Source: Priapulus caudatus
Taxonomy: Eukaryota > Priapulida > Priapulimorpha > Priapulimorphida > Priapulidae
Length of the DNA stretch: 25,396 bases
Direction: 5' to 3'
Assembly (NCBI RefSeq): GCF_000485595.1
Contig: NW_014577190.1
Span: 1 to 25,396, forward strand
Shown: positions 10,331 to 18,858 of the stretch, piece by piece
Numbering within the stretch: position 1 is the stretch's first letter
Layout of the letters: each line of letters begins with the position of its first letter
Translations under genes and position numbers: made by a program
Notes under the pieces: model-generated
Seen by the model: only the letters and a program-made list of their open reading frames with translations
The model's database searches: none
Told to the model about the DNA's origin: nothing

Positions 10331-11883
10331 GCGACGAATCTTACATATTCTTCCGCCTCTTTCCACAGGTTTGCGTCGGGTGCCTCATCTGTTTTCAACA
10401 GACGCGAAAGCGGGTCCGCTATCATCTTAGTTCCGGCCACGTGTACAACTCGGAACTCATACGGTTGTAGACGGAGGACCCATCTCTCGATCCGAGCACA
10501 TGGTTTTGTCTTTGATGAGTAGATTACCTCTAACGGCTTGTGGTCTGTCACCAAGTCGAATTTCACACCATACACGTATGAATGGAATTTCTCGCATGCC
10601 CATACAAGGGCCAGAGCTTCTCGCTCTGTCTGTGAATAGCGTCTCTCCACTGCACTCAGACTACGGCTTGCGTATGCAATGACAATTGGCTCTCCCCCTT
10701 GGTCTTGCACTAAGACAGCTCCCAATCCATATGGGCTGGCGTCCGCCATTACTTTTGTCTTTGCATGTACGTCAAAGTAGCACAGAGGCTCGGCATTGCT
10801 CAAGTGTGTTTTCAGAGCTTGGAATGACTGTCTCTGTTCCTCGCCAAACACAAATGGTTCGCCATTCCGAGTCAGTCTACGCAGTGGTTCGGCAGCCATC
10901 GCGAAGTTAGGTATATACCTGGCGCTGTAGTTCACGAGACCGAGAAAGCTTCTTAATTCGCTTATGTTCGCGGGTTCTCGTGCTTCCGCGACCGCTTTTA
11001 CTTTCTCCCGTGTCGGATTTACTCCCTTGTCTGACAGTTTGTGTCCATCAAATACCAACTCTGATTTGAACAACTCGCATTTCTGCCAATTCACGGTCAG
11101 GCCTGCGTTTCTAAGTCTCTCGAGTAACTTGCGTACACTGTCATAGTGTTCCTCTACAGTTTCTGTGTGCACGATAATATCGTCTGACTTGTTCGCGACA
11201 CTGGGGATTCCCTGCACCACCTTGCGGATCTCGTTCTGGAATATTTCGGATGCCACGTTAATTCCGAACATTAAACGCTGGTACCTCTATAGGCCTACGT
11301 GCGTCACAAATGTTGTAAGGTTCCGTGAGTCTGGGTGCAGTTCTAACTGATGATATCCCCATTTCAGATCGAACTTCGAGAATACCTTACTTTTGTTCAT
11401 ATCTTGTAGCAGCTCTTCAGTAGTGGGTATCGGGTGACGTTCACGCATTACTGCCTGGTTGACGCGTCTCATGTCTACACAAATTCTTATGTCGTTGTTC
11501 GCTTTCGGCACTATTACCGTAGGACTGACCCACTCTGTCGGTTCCTCGACTGGCTCTATTATGTCCGCCTCTACGAGTTCCCCTATTTTCTTCTCTACTC
11601 TTTCCCTCAGTCCGAATGGTGTTCGGCGTACAGGCTGAGCAACCAGTTTAACCGAAGGATCAGTTTTCAACTTTACCTGGTGACCTTTGAGTTCGCCCAC
11701 CCTTTCTAATGCATCTTTAAACTCAAAAGTCTCAAGTTTTGCCTTCATCTCCGGGATTAGCGAACTCCGAGTGTTGGAGATATCTGAGACACCAACCGAG
11801 TTTATGTCTCTATGTATCTTCAGGACCTGTAGCTGCGTCACCGTTTCCAGACCTAATAAGGGAATACCCTTGGCGTCGATCAC
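10282..11883 (-). pseudogene. Reverse transcriptase and RNase H of a Ty3/gypsy-type retrotransposon
   Basis: The reverse transcriptase part begins with the linker and RRTPFGLRERVEKKIGELV, then WVSPTVIVPKANNDIRICVD (a catalytic Asp in the RICVD context), FSKFDLKWGYHQLEL, and, after an in-frame TAG at 11289-11287, LMFGINVASEIFQ and the catalytic box KSDDIIVH. The box is SDD rather than the more usual YxDD, as known in one large gypsy branch of animals. RNase H follows: MADASPYGLGAVLVQ, SQTEREALALVWACEKFHSY, LVTDHKPLEV and IADPLSRLL. Apart from the stop, the two domains share one frame for about 1.6 kb, so decay is moderate. The frame is lost near 10300, before the integrase. Confidence 0.95.
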
Positions 11884-12234
11884 AACACCGCTTCACACTT
11901 TTGTTCTCCTATTGAAATTTCAGATGTAAATGTTTCGATCGTTTTCAGTGGCTTTTAACACCCATAATCAAAAAGTGATTTGGCGGGCGTGGCAGTACTC
12001 GAGACACAAATGACGCCGTGACTTTTCAAATCAGTCCACGTTTCTTTGTCTATGACGTTGACACTGGCTCCCGAGTCTACCAACATATGCAATGGCACAC
12101 CACCCACATGTACTTTCATTCGCCCCGTGTTTGCGTCACCTATTTTAAATGCGTACTTAGCCCTTGTTCGGTTGCCGCTGTCCTCACTCTGCTCACTCAC
12201 ATCTGTATGCACGGCATTCACATGCTTGGATTTG
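11884..12234 (-). pseudogene. Aspartic protease region of the gypsy-type element
   Basis: The frame at 12221-11955 contains MKVHVGGVPLHMLVDSGASV, with the DSG catalytic triad of retroviral-type aspartic proteases, followed by NVIDKETW. This enzyme cleaves the element's polyprotein. The frame meets a TAA near 11955, continues as KPLKTIETF, and then shifts by one base near 11890 before joining the reverse transcriptase frame. It lies between the zinc-knuckle region of gag and the reverse transcriptase, as expected. Confidence 0.88.
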
Positions 12235-12604
12235 CAAACTTTCGAAAAGTGGTAAATTTTCTGGTACTTGTTACACCTCTTGTCTTTACCAGGGCAAGTT
12301 ACATCTTTGCCGTAGTGTCTGCTTTGTTCGCATCTATAAGATACACACCTTGGGATGGTTGTGGTGTCTTCTGATACACTCAGTCCTTGTCACCTTGAAT
12401 CGGTTTATCTTTTTGCGGTTTACCCATTACTCTATGGACAGTGTAATTTGGACGCATTTCGTCCAACTGAGTCTCTACAGCTTCATAGGCACAATCAATC
12501 TCTTGCAATTTCGCCAATGTCAGTTCTGTTCCGGTTTGTAGGAGTTTCCTACGCAGACTCCTGGACCCATACGTATGGATAATATCAAGAGTAGATAATA
12601 ACAC
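12235..12604 (-). pseudogene. C-terminal gag (capsid end and degenerate zinc knuckles)
   Basis: The open frame at 12604-12380 has IIHTYGSRSLRRKLLQ, LTLAKLQEIDCAYEAVETQL, a capsid-end signature of gypsy-type Gag. In a second frame around 12335-12235 two CCHC-like knuckles can be traced (YRCEQSRHYGKDVTCPG and RCNKYQKIYHFSKVCKSK); the second has Tyr where Cys is expected. The sequence stops matching near 12600, so the N-terminal gag, primer-binding site and 5' LTR are absent. The element is therefore truncated or was cut by a later rearrangement. Confidence 0.75.
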
Positions 12605-12619
12605 AAGAGTTACACACCC

Positions 12620-12730
12620 GATTCCCGCATTTTCAACCGATTTTTTTCATCAAAATTTGCCACCAATAAAGAAGCGATCCCGCATTTTTAACCGATTTTT
12701 CTCATCAAAATTTGCCACCAATAAAGAAGC
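12620..12730. repeat. Two tandem copies of a 55-56 bp unit
   Basis: Unit 1 is 12620-12675 and unit 2 is 12676-12730. They differ at only a few positions. Each contains CCCGCATTTT, ACCGATTTTT, CATCAAAATTTGCCACCAAT and AAAGAAGC. The array lies just outside the point where the gypsy gag is broken. Confidence 0.95.
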
Positions 12731-13159
12731 AAGTGTATACGTTCCTCAGCTTATTATGACCACTAATCACTCACTTTCGTGGTACTGATATTCGTTTACA
12801 TATATTTGCTAGCGTAGCTGAATTTGCACAATTTACCGCTATTGTGTAGAGGTGTTGAGCCAAAATTTGAAGCTATAGTGGCGCCATTATTTAGCAACGG
12901 ACTGTTTCCAAATCATTCGTGCCCCGATAGGGTTGAGAGACAATCTAAATTTCGAATTTTGATCTTGTGAGGAACCGCGAGACACGCTCAGTTATTGTGA
13001 TCGCAACACAAGAAATTGAAAATGTCGCAGAATAGAAAATAATGTAGGCGCAAGATTTGTATTACTTCGAGACCATTGACAGCGTTCGAGATTGGTGAGG
13101 TAGAAAGGAAAGTTAGTGAGGTGAACCCACAGGATCTAGAATTACATGAGTGACTCCGT
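12731..13159. other. Unassigned spacer between two LTR-element fragments
   Basis: No coding motif or named repeat is visible. The minus-strand open frame from the BEL fragment continues into this stretch to 12988, but its translation below about 13160 no longer matches the family. Confidence 0.4.
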
Positions 13160-13957
13160 GAGCGGGGAACTGCAATGAACAGCTTGTCTTCTTGGCTTGG
13201 TTCAAGCCGGTCCTCGTCAAACTTCTCCATGAAGTCATACACGAGCGTCCTCGCCATCATTCTTCCGACCTGTTCCATGTCCTGTATTGCTGCGAGCTCT
13301 GCTCTATTGACTGGTCTTCCGCTACTGATTTCGCTTCCATTTTGGTGGACGACATTCCAGACGATCCAGCCTATGGCGGTTCTCACGGCATGGGGGCTAC
13401 CCCGTGGATCGGTAAAGGTCTCGTACGGCGTGTAGGCGTCCGCTACCGCGTTGCCGATAAGCAAGCCGATTTCTCCTTCAACTTGAGGTAACGGCAAGTC
13501 TTGTAGGTGTTCCCACTTTTTGAGGTCTTGTTGGTATGTGTTCTCTCTTCACCGGCATAATCTCCTTGGTGTAGACGCAGGGTAGATCCACCGAGTGCTG
13601 TCCGTCAAGGTCTCCTGCTTCCAAGCCTGTCAGGATATATGTTGCCATGGTATGCTGGGCTCCCATTGTGTTCAGTGTGATCTTTGCCTTGCGACCTCCG
13701 ATGCCCAGTTGCTGTCTCAGATTTTCGGTGCAAAATGATATGCTGCTCCCTGGGTCAAGGAAGGCGTACGTTTCAATCGCCCTCCCAGTCTTCTTCGATC
13801 TTACGACTACCGGAACAATTGCCATGGTGAATAAGCTTTCTCCGGCCCCTGTGTGACAAGATAGATCTGACGAGCAGCTGGCCATCGTGGCTGATGTAGC
13901 TCCGCGATTAGCGTCAAGGCATCCATACCCTGAAACGATGCGATGCGCTTCACCCAC
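13160..13957 (-). pseudogene. BEL/Pao-type retrotransposon fragment (protease to start of reverse transcriptase)
   Basis: The minus-strand frame at 13957-13478 has HTGAGESLFTMAIVPVVVRS, then YAFLDPGSSISFCTENL, the aspartic-protease motif of BEL/Pao elements (DPGS form), and ends with EIMPVKREHIP. A one-base shift near 13540 leads to DLKKWEHLQDLPLPQVEGEI and then GLLIGNAVADAYTPYE, HAVRTAIGWIVW, the conserved linker before the reverse transcriptase. Homology stops after EDKLFIAVP near 13166; the reverse transcriptase, integrase and LTRs are missing. Family assignment is firm. The right edge lies about 100 bp from the start of the segmental duplication. Confidence 0.88.
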
Positions 13958-14055
13958 GGGAAACTTCGAGAAAGTTCATCCTTTCTTAGTCCGACGTCGT
14001 ATTAGCTACTACGCGCGTGTCGAATTGTCTGATAAACCTTCTGTATTCGAGTGGA

Positions 14056-15230
14056 TATATAAAATTAATTGGGTGTGGAATAAAAGGCAACGCTATCTGC
14101 TTGTGTGTGGGCATGCCAGACGCAGTGCACGCGTATCATGCAGCCATTCTACAAACCAGGAATGACTGTGGGAACCCTAACCCATTCCAAATAAAGCTGC
14201 CCAACTCTACAGACTACTACTCTAAACGTTTCACATTTAATTGCATGTGGCCCATGTTAATATTTTGACATGTTTCTTGGCAAATGCCAGACGTCATACT
14301 AGTAGTTATTGTGTTGATACTACTATTGACCACCACTTTCTCAAGTTGTTCAACACACTTCAAATCTGATCGTTGTAGATTTGTCACTACAAATGAAATG
14401 AAGCGCATGTTGTATCGTATAGTCAAGTGTGGTGCTTGATGGTGCCGCTCCAAACGTATGATGTGAGCGTTAGAGTTCTAAGCCTTGCGTTGATTAATGT
14501 TCTTTTGTTGTGTTGTTCGTAACACGTCGTTTCGTTTCGTGCTAGCTGAACAGCTACTTGGAGAGTCAGTGCACAGAGCAAAAACATTCAGAATCCTGGC
14601 GTATCAACATGGACTCCTGGCATCTCCGCCCTATTATTATGTTCGTCATTCGTGAGCCGTTGAGCATCTCCTGAGGAGGAAGTCGTATTTCCGTAATCCT
14701 TGGACTCCAAATAGCTATTGGCGTCTGTATTCTTATTAAAATCTGCCTTGTTCGGTCATTTCGGGGCGAATAAATTCATTGCACAGACAAATGACACCTC
14801 AACAGTCTGATAGAAGTGTGAAATAAACATTTAGCAGAAAAGAATGACGAACTAGCAACTTTGAATGAGCAATAGCTTATTTACCATAAATGGCGCTAGT
14901 CTTTTTCAATGAATTCTTGTTAGAATGCCCCAAAACTAATAAGCGGATTATGTCATTAACGGGTGTACGAAATGTGGACAACAAAAGTCATTTATCATCA
15001 GCAACTTAATGACAATCAATTAGTATAGTTACCTTTCTCTGGCAATGATGGGACTACCAATGTTTTTGAGGCAATGGTTAACTGGGCCTTTCCCCACAGT
15101 CTAAACGCGATGCGACACAATTTAATTTTCGTGGCAGATCCTACCCATATCCGCAGCAGGTTTTCAAGGTCAACAGCCTGTAGTTCATAGAACAATGTAC
15201 GTAAGGCAAATGGGGAAGTCAGATGCATAA
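14056..15230 (+). repeat. Segmental duplication, copy A, block 1
   Basis: This block matches 22557-23720 in the same orientation with few mismatches, from TATATAAAATT to GATGCATAA. Copy A has about 29 extra bases near 14357-14385, flanked by CAAAT on each side, and lacks about 21 bases that copy B has near 23171-23191. No host gene is recognised in it apart from a possible exon at 15033-15230. Confidence 0.95.
15033..15230 (-). CDS. Possible exon of unknown protein (copy A)
   Basis: On the minus strand the frame reads MHLTSPFALRTLFYELQAVD, then LENLLRIWVGSATKIKLCRI and AFRLWGKAQLTIASKTLVVP, ending LPEK just before a donor-like GTAACT. Composition is protein-like (amphipathic Leu-rich helices with buried Trp). 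The segment is open in both duplicate copies, with one amino-acid change next to the donor and otherwise silent or no differences. Upstream in copy A another frame gives a Pro/Gln-rich stretch (AVLPNQGAVPQHVP), which may be a preceding part now out of frame. I do not recognise the family. Confidence 0.35.
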
Positions 15231-15530
15231 CTTCGGCAAAACGATTGGCTGTAAGGGCTGGGCCTGTCGGGCTGTCGTAGGAACGTGCTGTGGAACCGCA
15301 CCCTGATTCGGCAAGACAGCAAAGTGCTACTCCGACCCACCCAACAGTTGCCGTCCATTGCCTGAGATTGAACATGATGAGTCAGATAGACGTGCAGCTT
15401 TTCTCTTGGTTACAGCTGTCAGTTTGTTATTGCGACTTATAGAAGTGCTGTGGTTCATAAATTTGGTGGGAAAAAATCGGCAATGCTGATTGTTGCAGGA
15501 AGGATTAACGACCATGTAACTGCTCGTGTA
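15231..15530. other. Copy A-specific centre of the duplication
   Basis: These 300 bases have no counterpart in copy B, where about 1.1 kb of other sequence stands instead. On the minus strand there is an open stretch with basic residues (NKLTAVTKRKAARLSD) leading to the Pro/Gln-rich frame, so part may be coding remnant. No named element is seen. Confidence 0.6.
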
Positions 15531-15955
15531 TATAAGAGTTTTTTACATAAAGACCAGGGCAGACAATTAATAATCAGATATGAGACATTTATTGTGTTTA
15601 TAGTAATTGATATGCGTGCTTGTCGATACCATATCTGACTACATATATGGAAAGAGGTAGATGCATACACAGCTACCTACATTTGAGAACATGTCAAAAC
15701 CCTGTTCAATGAAGAACAGTTGAGAACTAAGTAGATTATAATTGGCTTGTCACACAGAAAGTTGTGATTTGTAGTCGTGTGGAAAACATGGCATTCTGTT
15801 AGACTTTAAAATGTTTTGTTCATGCTAACTCATATCATGCGCATGTTTATTTCGACGAAATGTTTCACAGAAGTCGTCAATGTGGCGTCATTGAGGGAGT
15901 GTGTGAAAGAGTTCATCTGCCACAACGACTTCAGTTTAAACTTGGGGCGAAATGT
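15531..15955 (+). repeat. Segmental duplication, copy A, block 2
   Basis: This matches 24824-25249 in direct orientation, starting TATAAGAGTTTTT and ending GGGGCGAAATGT. It ends within the SMC6-like exon because copy B is interrupted there, not because of any visible boundary in copy A. Confidence 0.95.
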
Positions 15956-16283
15956 TCACTTTGTCATAGGCCGTAATGGAAGTAAGTCATGCGTCGTTTT
16001 ATTCTGGACCATTTAAACAGAACTATGCGTTTTATATCAATTGAAGCCCATTTCATATAATTGTCGCTAACAGACGATTGGAGTTTCATGAAATATATGT
16101 CACTTAGGTGTCGCATCTCTAGTACAAATGTAAAGGTCAATAACCAGCTGGCTTGCATAGACGCTCTAGTACTTATGTCATTATATTGATGTGACTCATT
16201 TTGTTGTTGTAGCTGGAAAGAGTGCAGTTGTGACTGCTGTTGTCATGGGATTAGGAGCAAAGGCCAATGTAACAAATCCATGA
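15871..16283 (+). pseudogene. SMC6-like N-terminal ATPase fragment (two exons)
   Basis: SMC6 is the ATPase partner of SMC5 in a nuclear DNA-repair complex. Exon 1 (15871-15981) follows a TTTCACAG acceptor. It first reads CGVIEGV, then, in another frame, KEFICHNDFSLNLGRNVHFV and IGRNG. A GTAAGT donor starts at 15982; after a 231-bp intron an acceptor (GTTGTTGTAG) leads to exon 2 from 16213, giving TGKSAVVTAVVMGLGAKANV. Splicing produces the Walker A motif GRNGTGKS, split by the intron. The frame change in exon 1 lies in a short GT run and looks like a two-base loss. The frame ends at TGA 16281-16283, well short of the expected protein, and no later exon is seen. The identification rests on the FICHN and GRNGTGKS context; another SMC/RecN-type ATPase is less likely. 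Confidence 0.7.
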
Positions 16284-16938
16284 ACACGTGTTGAAAGTTA
16301 AATGGAAACTGGAGAAGTTTATTTATTGAATAAATATATTGTGTTTTGGATCGACCATGTTTCTGGAGGATAGGTTTTTCTACAATGCGTCTTTTCTTGT
16401 GTTGCTTCTTCAGCAGATTTGTATACATGTATGTAACTGTATATAACAGCTCAAGTACACGGGGTACCCAGCGTGACAAATTCTAGCTGCAGTTAGTGCA
16501 ATGAAGGGTAATTTCTATGACGTATATGCTTTGTCGATATGTTCATAATTGCCACTTCCACGTGTCGCGTGGGGAAAACTGAGAAATTCTCTAATACTTT
16601 CATCATTTCTTTCATTATTTGCTGTGATGCTGTTTGCATGCATGCGGCTCTATAGGGAAATCGGTTGGGGGGATGGTTAAGGGGACATTATGGTAGGTAT
16701 GTCGCGGGGCAAAGTGCAAAACGACGGCGTGTCGAAGTAAGTGAGACGGCAATATACGGCGGCTGTCTCTCTGTGTGTGTGTCTGTCATGTTGGCCTTCA
16801 TGTGAATTTGTTTCACCATACAAGCAGACTAGCACACAATTATACGAAGCATGCCAATCGACCTCATGCTAGTATTGCACCGGTGAAAACGTGACAGTGC
16901 AATGTCGTGCATTCATGCATTATTGTGGTATTTTGCTA
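16284..16938. other. Unassigned DNA
   Basis: No coding motif is visible. The part at 16655-16790 is GC-richer than its surroundings (GTCGCGGGGCAAAGTGC, GACGGCGTGTCGAAG, GTGTGTGTGTCTGTC) and could be an interspersed repeat, but I cannot name it. Confidence 0.4.
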
Positions 16939-17316
16939 TTAGAATATTGTCGTATTATACAACCGTATAGTACTCTCAGAGCCTGAAAAAGTCTTCAAAA
17001 AACAAAAATCACCAGATTTACTATCGACTTTAGTCAATAACTCCACTACATCCCTATCAATCCTCAGATTGGTCGAATAAAAGGTCTTTTCATTATTATC
17101 TTTCTTCTCCTCTGTTATAAACTTATCTCTCCACATTTCAATTCCAATTGCCGCCCACCGCGGACCAACATCATTCTGACCTATTTCACCAATGATGGGC
17201 AATCTTTTAACTATATTTACAAACCTACTCGGCACCTCTCTACCAAAATTATCAACAATCGCACGTAAACTATCATCGATTAGACTACATACCTGACTCG
17301 ATTTATTAGTTACAAT
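16939..17316 (-). CDS. Unrecognised open frame of about 125 codons
   Basis: The frame is open from just after a TAA at 17319-17317 to a stop at 16941-16939. An internal GTG lies near 17235, but no good ATG starts it, so it would be an exon or a decayed gene. The translation contains SLIDDSLRAIVDNFGREVPS, then RLPIIGEIGQNDVG, PRWAAIGIEMWRDKF and a Lys/Glu-rich stretch. A CAG/GTATGT donor-like site lies near its beginning. Codons are AT-rich like the surrounding DNA. I do not recognise the family and do not propose a function. Confidence 0.3.
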   Translation of the reverse strand: MVTNKSSQVCSLIDDSLRAIVDNFGREVPSRFVNIVKRLPIIGEIGQNDVGPRWAAIGIEMWRDKFITEEKKDNNEKTFYSTNLRIDRDVVELLTKVDSKSGDFCFLKTFSGSESTIRLYNTTIF

Positions 17317-17339
17317 TTATGGTGCGCGGTGGAGCGCGA

Positions 17340-17351
17340 GCGCGATCGCGC
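17340..17351. repeat. Perfect 12-bp GC palindrome
   Basis: GCGCGATCGCGC is its own reverse complement and sits in a GC-rich island (17321-17354) within AT-rich DNA. Its role is unknown; GC-rich ends like this occur at some transposon termini. Confidence 0.7.
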
Positions 17352-17354
17352 CCC

Positions 17355-17620
17355 TTAAAAATGAAAGCCTGATTATGTGCCGAGAGATTACCAATGCAGT
17401 TTAAGCATATAAAAGAAAGGAAACTTCTTTCCCCGCAGCGACCCAGAGAGAAATGAAACAAAGTGTAGCTGTGTTAGTAGAAGAGAAGTGAGGGTTTATG
17501 TATACATCAGCTCCTTTTACTGTTTTAATTTTAATGTTTGTGTTGTCGGCTTTCATTTATGATTCTAACATATATTGTAAAGTGCATCTATGTTAGTGAG
17601 ATGTATAGAATAGAAAAGTG
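17355..17620. other. Likely 3' untranslated flank of the LINE fragment
   Basis: This stretch lies directly downstream, on the minus strand, of the LINE ORF2 stop codon. It is AT-rich and non-coding. No poly(A) tail can be pinned down. Confidence 0.4.
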
Positions 17621-18130
17621 TTAGTCTAAATATCTGATTAGAGCTGACCATTTTCCAAGAAATTTGTCTCGTTTGGAGTCTGTATAGGCTATGTAGATTT
17701 CAATGTAGCTTTTGTGAATTTCATATAGGCTTTGACTACTGGGAAAGTTGGCGATCTGTTGTTCAATCTGCATCTGTAGATTACAAATTTTGTTTGTAGT
17801 ATACAGTGATTGACAATTAAATCTGTGTTTTTAATACACACTATTATATCTTCACTGTCAAATGCATGGAGTTGTAGATTGTATTAGCCATTGGTGTAAC
17901 GATTGCCAGATGGTCCGGACATGGACACATTCTACAAAAAGATGCAGTAGCATTTCCGATTCTTCACTGCAGAAAGTGCATTTGTCATCAGAGTTCACAC
18001 CGATTAGTTTTAGAAAGGTGTTTGTGGTTAGAATTCTATGTAATAATACTAATATCCTATATTGAAAATATCTTATATAAAACATATTACTTAATGTGAT
18101 GTTAAATAAGAATTTTGCAAACACTTGCAA
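17621..18130 (-). pseudogene. C-terminal end of a LINE ORF2 (L1/Tx1-like)
   Basis: On the minus strand the first frame shows FQYRILVLLHRILTTNTFLK, then GVNSDDKCTFCSEESEMLLH and LFVECVHVRTIW, the zinc-binding region (C-x2-C ... H-x4-C) that follows the reverse transcriptase in L1-like non-LTR elements. Two frame changes follow, near 17865 and 17730. The rest reads CILQTKFVIYRCRLNN and then SYIEIYIAYTDSKRDKFLGK, WSALIRYLD and a TAA at 17623-17621. This matches the usual ORF2 C-terminal end. The reverse transcriptase and endonuclease are missing, so it is truncated at its 5' side, where it abuts the tandem repeats at 18194. Confidence 0.85.
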
Positions 18131-18193
18131 TGTAAATTGTTAAACTGTTGACATTACATAAGAGTGATTAACAACTTGTTATATAGATACTTT

Positions 18194-18286
18194 TATAGTT
18201 GTTATATATGTTGTACAAAGTGATGACAATAAACTTATAATAATACATGAAATACAACAAAAGCATTAGTTTCCTTCTTCTTTATT

Positions 18287-18338
<52 letters not shown>

Positions 18339-18353
18339 CCATCACCATAATCG

Positions 18354-18401
<48 letters not shown>

Positions 18402-18560
18402 CCATCACCATAATCTGAGCAATTGTCAGACACGTAATTGCTGAAGGCATTTTCTTCTGGTGTGTGCTTAATATTTGTACAGTCCACACATGCACACATA
18501 AACACACATACACGTAATACACATATGCACACATTTGTACAGTCCACACATGCACACATA
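18194..18560 (-). repeat. Tandem copy 1 of the orphan element's 3' end
   Basis: This unit starts with GTTGTTATATATGTTGTA, contains a polyadenylation-type region, an ATC microsatellite, then sequence encoding (minus strand) CVDCTNIKHTPEENAFSNYV, SDNCSD and an Asp-rich tail ending KEEGN-stop. It is a copy of the terminal part of the gene at 18859-21837. It also repeats CAGTCCACACATGCACACATA twice. It is longer than copy 2 because of the expanded microsatellite. Confidence 0.9.
18286..18412. repeat. (ATC)n trinucleotide repeat, two long tracts
   Basis: Two long ATC tracts (about 18286-18337 and 18354-18402) are separated by CACCATCACCATAATCGTC and followed by a second CACCATCACCATAATC. On the minus strand they are GAT codons and extend the Asp-rich C-terminal tail of the repeated element end. 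The intact-order copy at 18871-18890 and copy 2 at 18646-18662 have only five or so such codons. Confidence 0.95.
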
Positions 18561-18790
18561 TATAGTTGTTACATATGTTGTAGGAAGTGATGGCAATAAA
18601 CTTATAATGCTACATTATCTACAAGAAAAGCATTAGTTTTCCTCCTCATCATCATCATCATCTGAGCAACTGTCAGACACGTAATTGCTGATAGCAGTTT
18701 CTTCTGGTGTGTGCTTAATATTTTATACAGTCCACTCATGCACACATATACACATACACATACACATATATACACAGATGCACACATACA
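18561..18790 (-). repeat. Tandem copy 2 of the orphan element's 3' end
   Basis: This 230-bp unit has the same order as copy 1: GTTGTTACATATGTTGTA, AATAAACTTATAATGC, then minus-strand coding for KHTPEETAI-NYVSDSCSDDD and EEEN-stop, and a CA/TA-rich spacer. The third copy starts at 18791 and is continuous with the main gene. Confidence 0.92.
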
Positions 18791-18858
18791 GTTGTTATAT
18801 ATGTTGTAAGAAGTGATGGCAATAAACTTACAATGCTATGTTATTTTCAAGAAAAGCA

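Noticed and set aside
10201-12582. Several plus-strand open frames of 60-125 codons over the gypsy-type element
   Set aside because: They are antisense shadows of the minus-strand pol and gag frames, which carry the recognisable motifs.
12755-13020. Possible promoter or 5' end of a gene near AAAATGTCGCAG
   Set aside because: The frame closes after a few codons and no core promoter elements or downstream exon support it.
14017-14268. Open frame present in both duplicated blocks (14017-14268 and 22545-22769)
   Set aside because: The copies are almost identical in DNA, so shared openness is not evidence of selection, and the translation has no recognisable motif.
18247-18444. Plus-strand poly-His frame
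   Set aside because: It is the translation of the ATC repeat in another frame; the minus-strand Asp tract is explained by the duplicated gene end.
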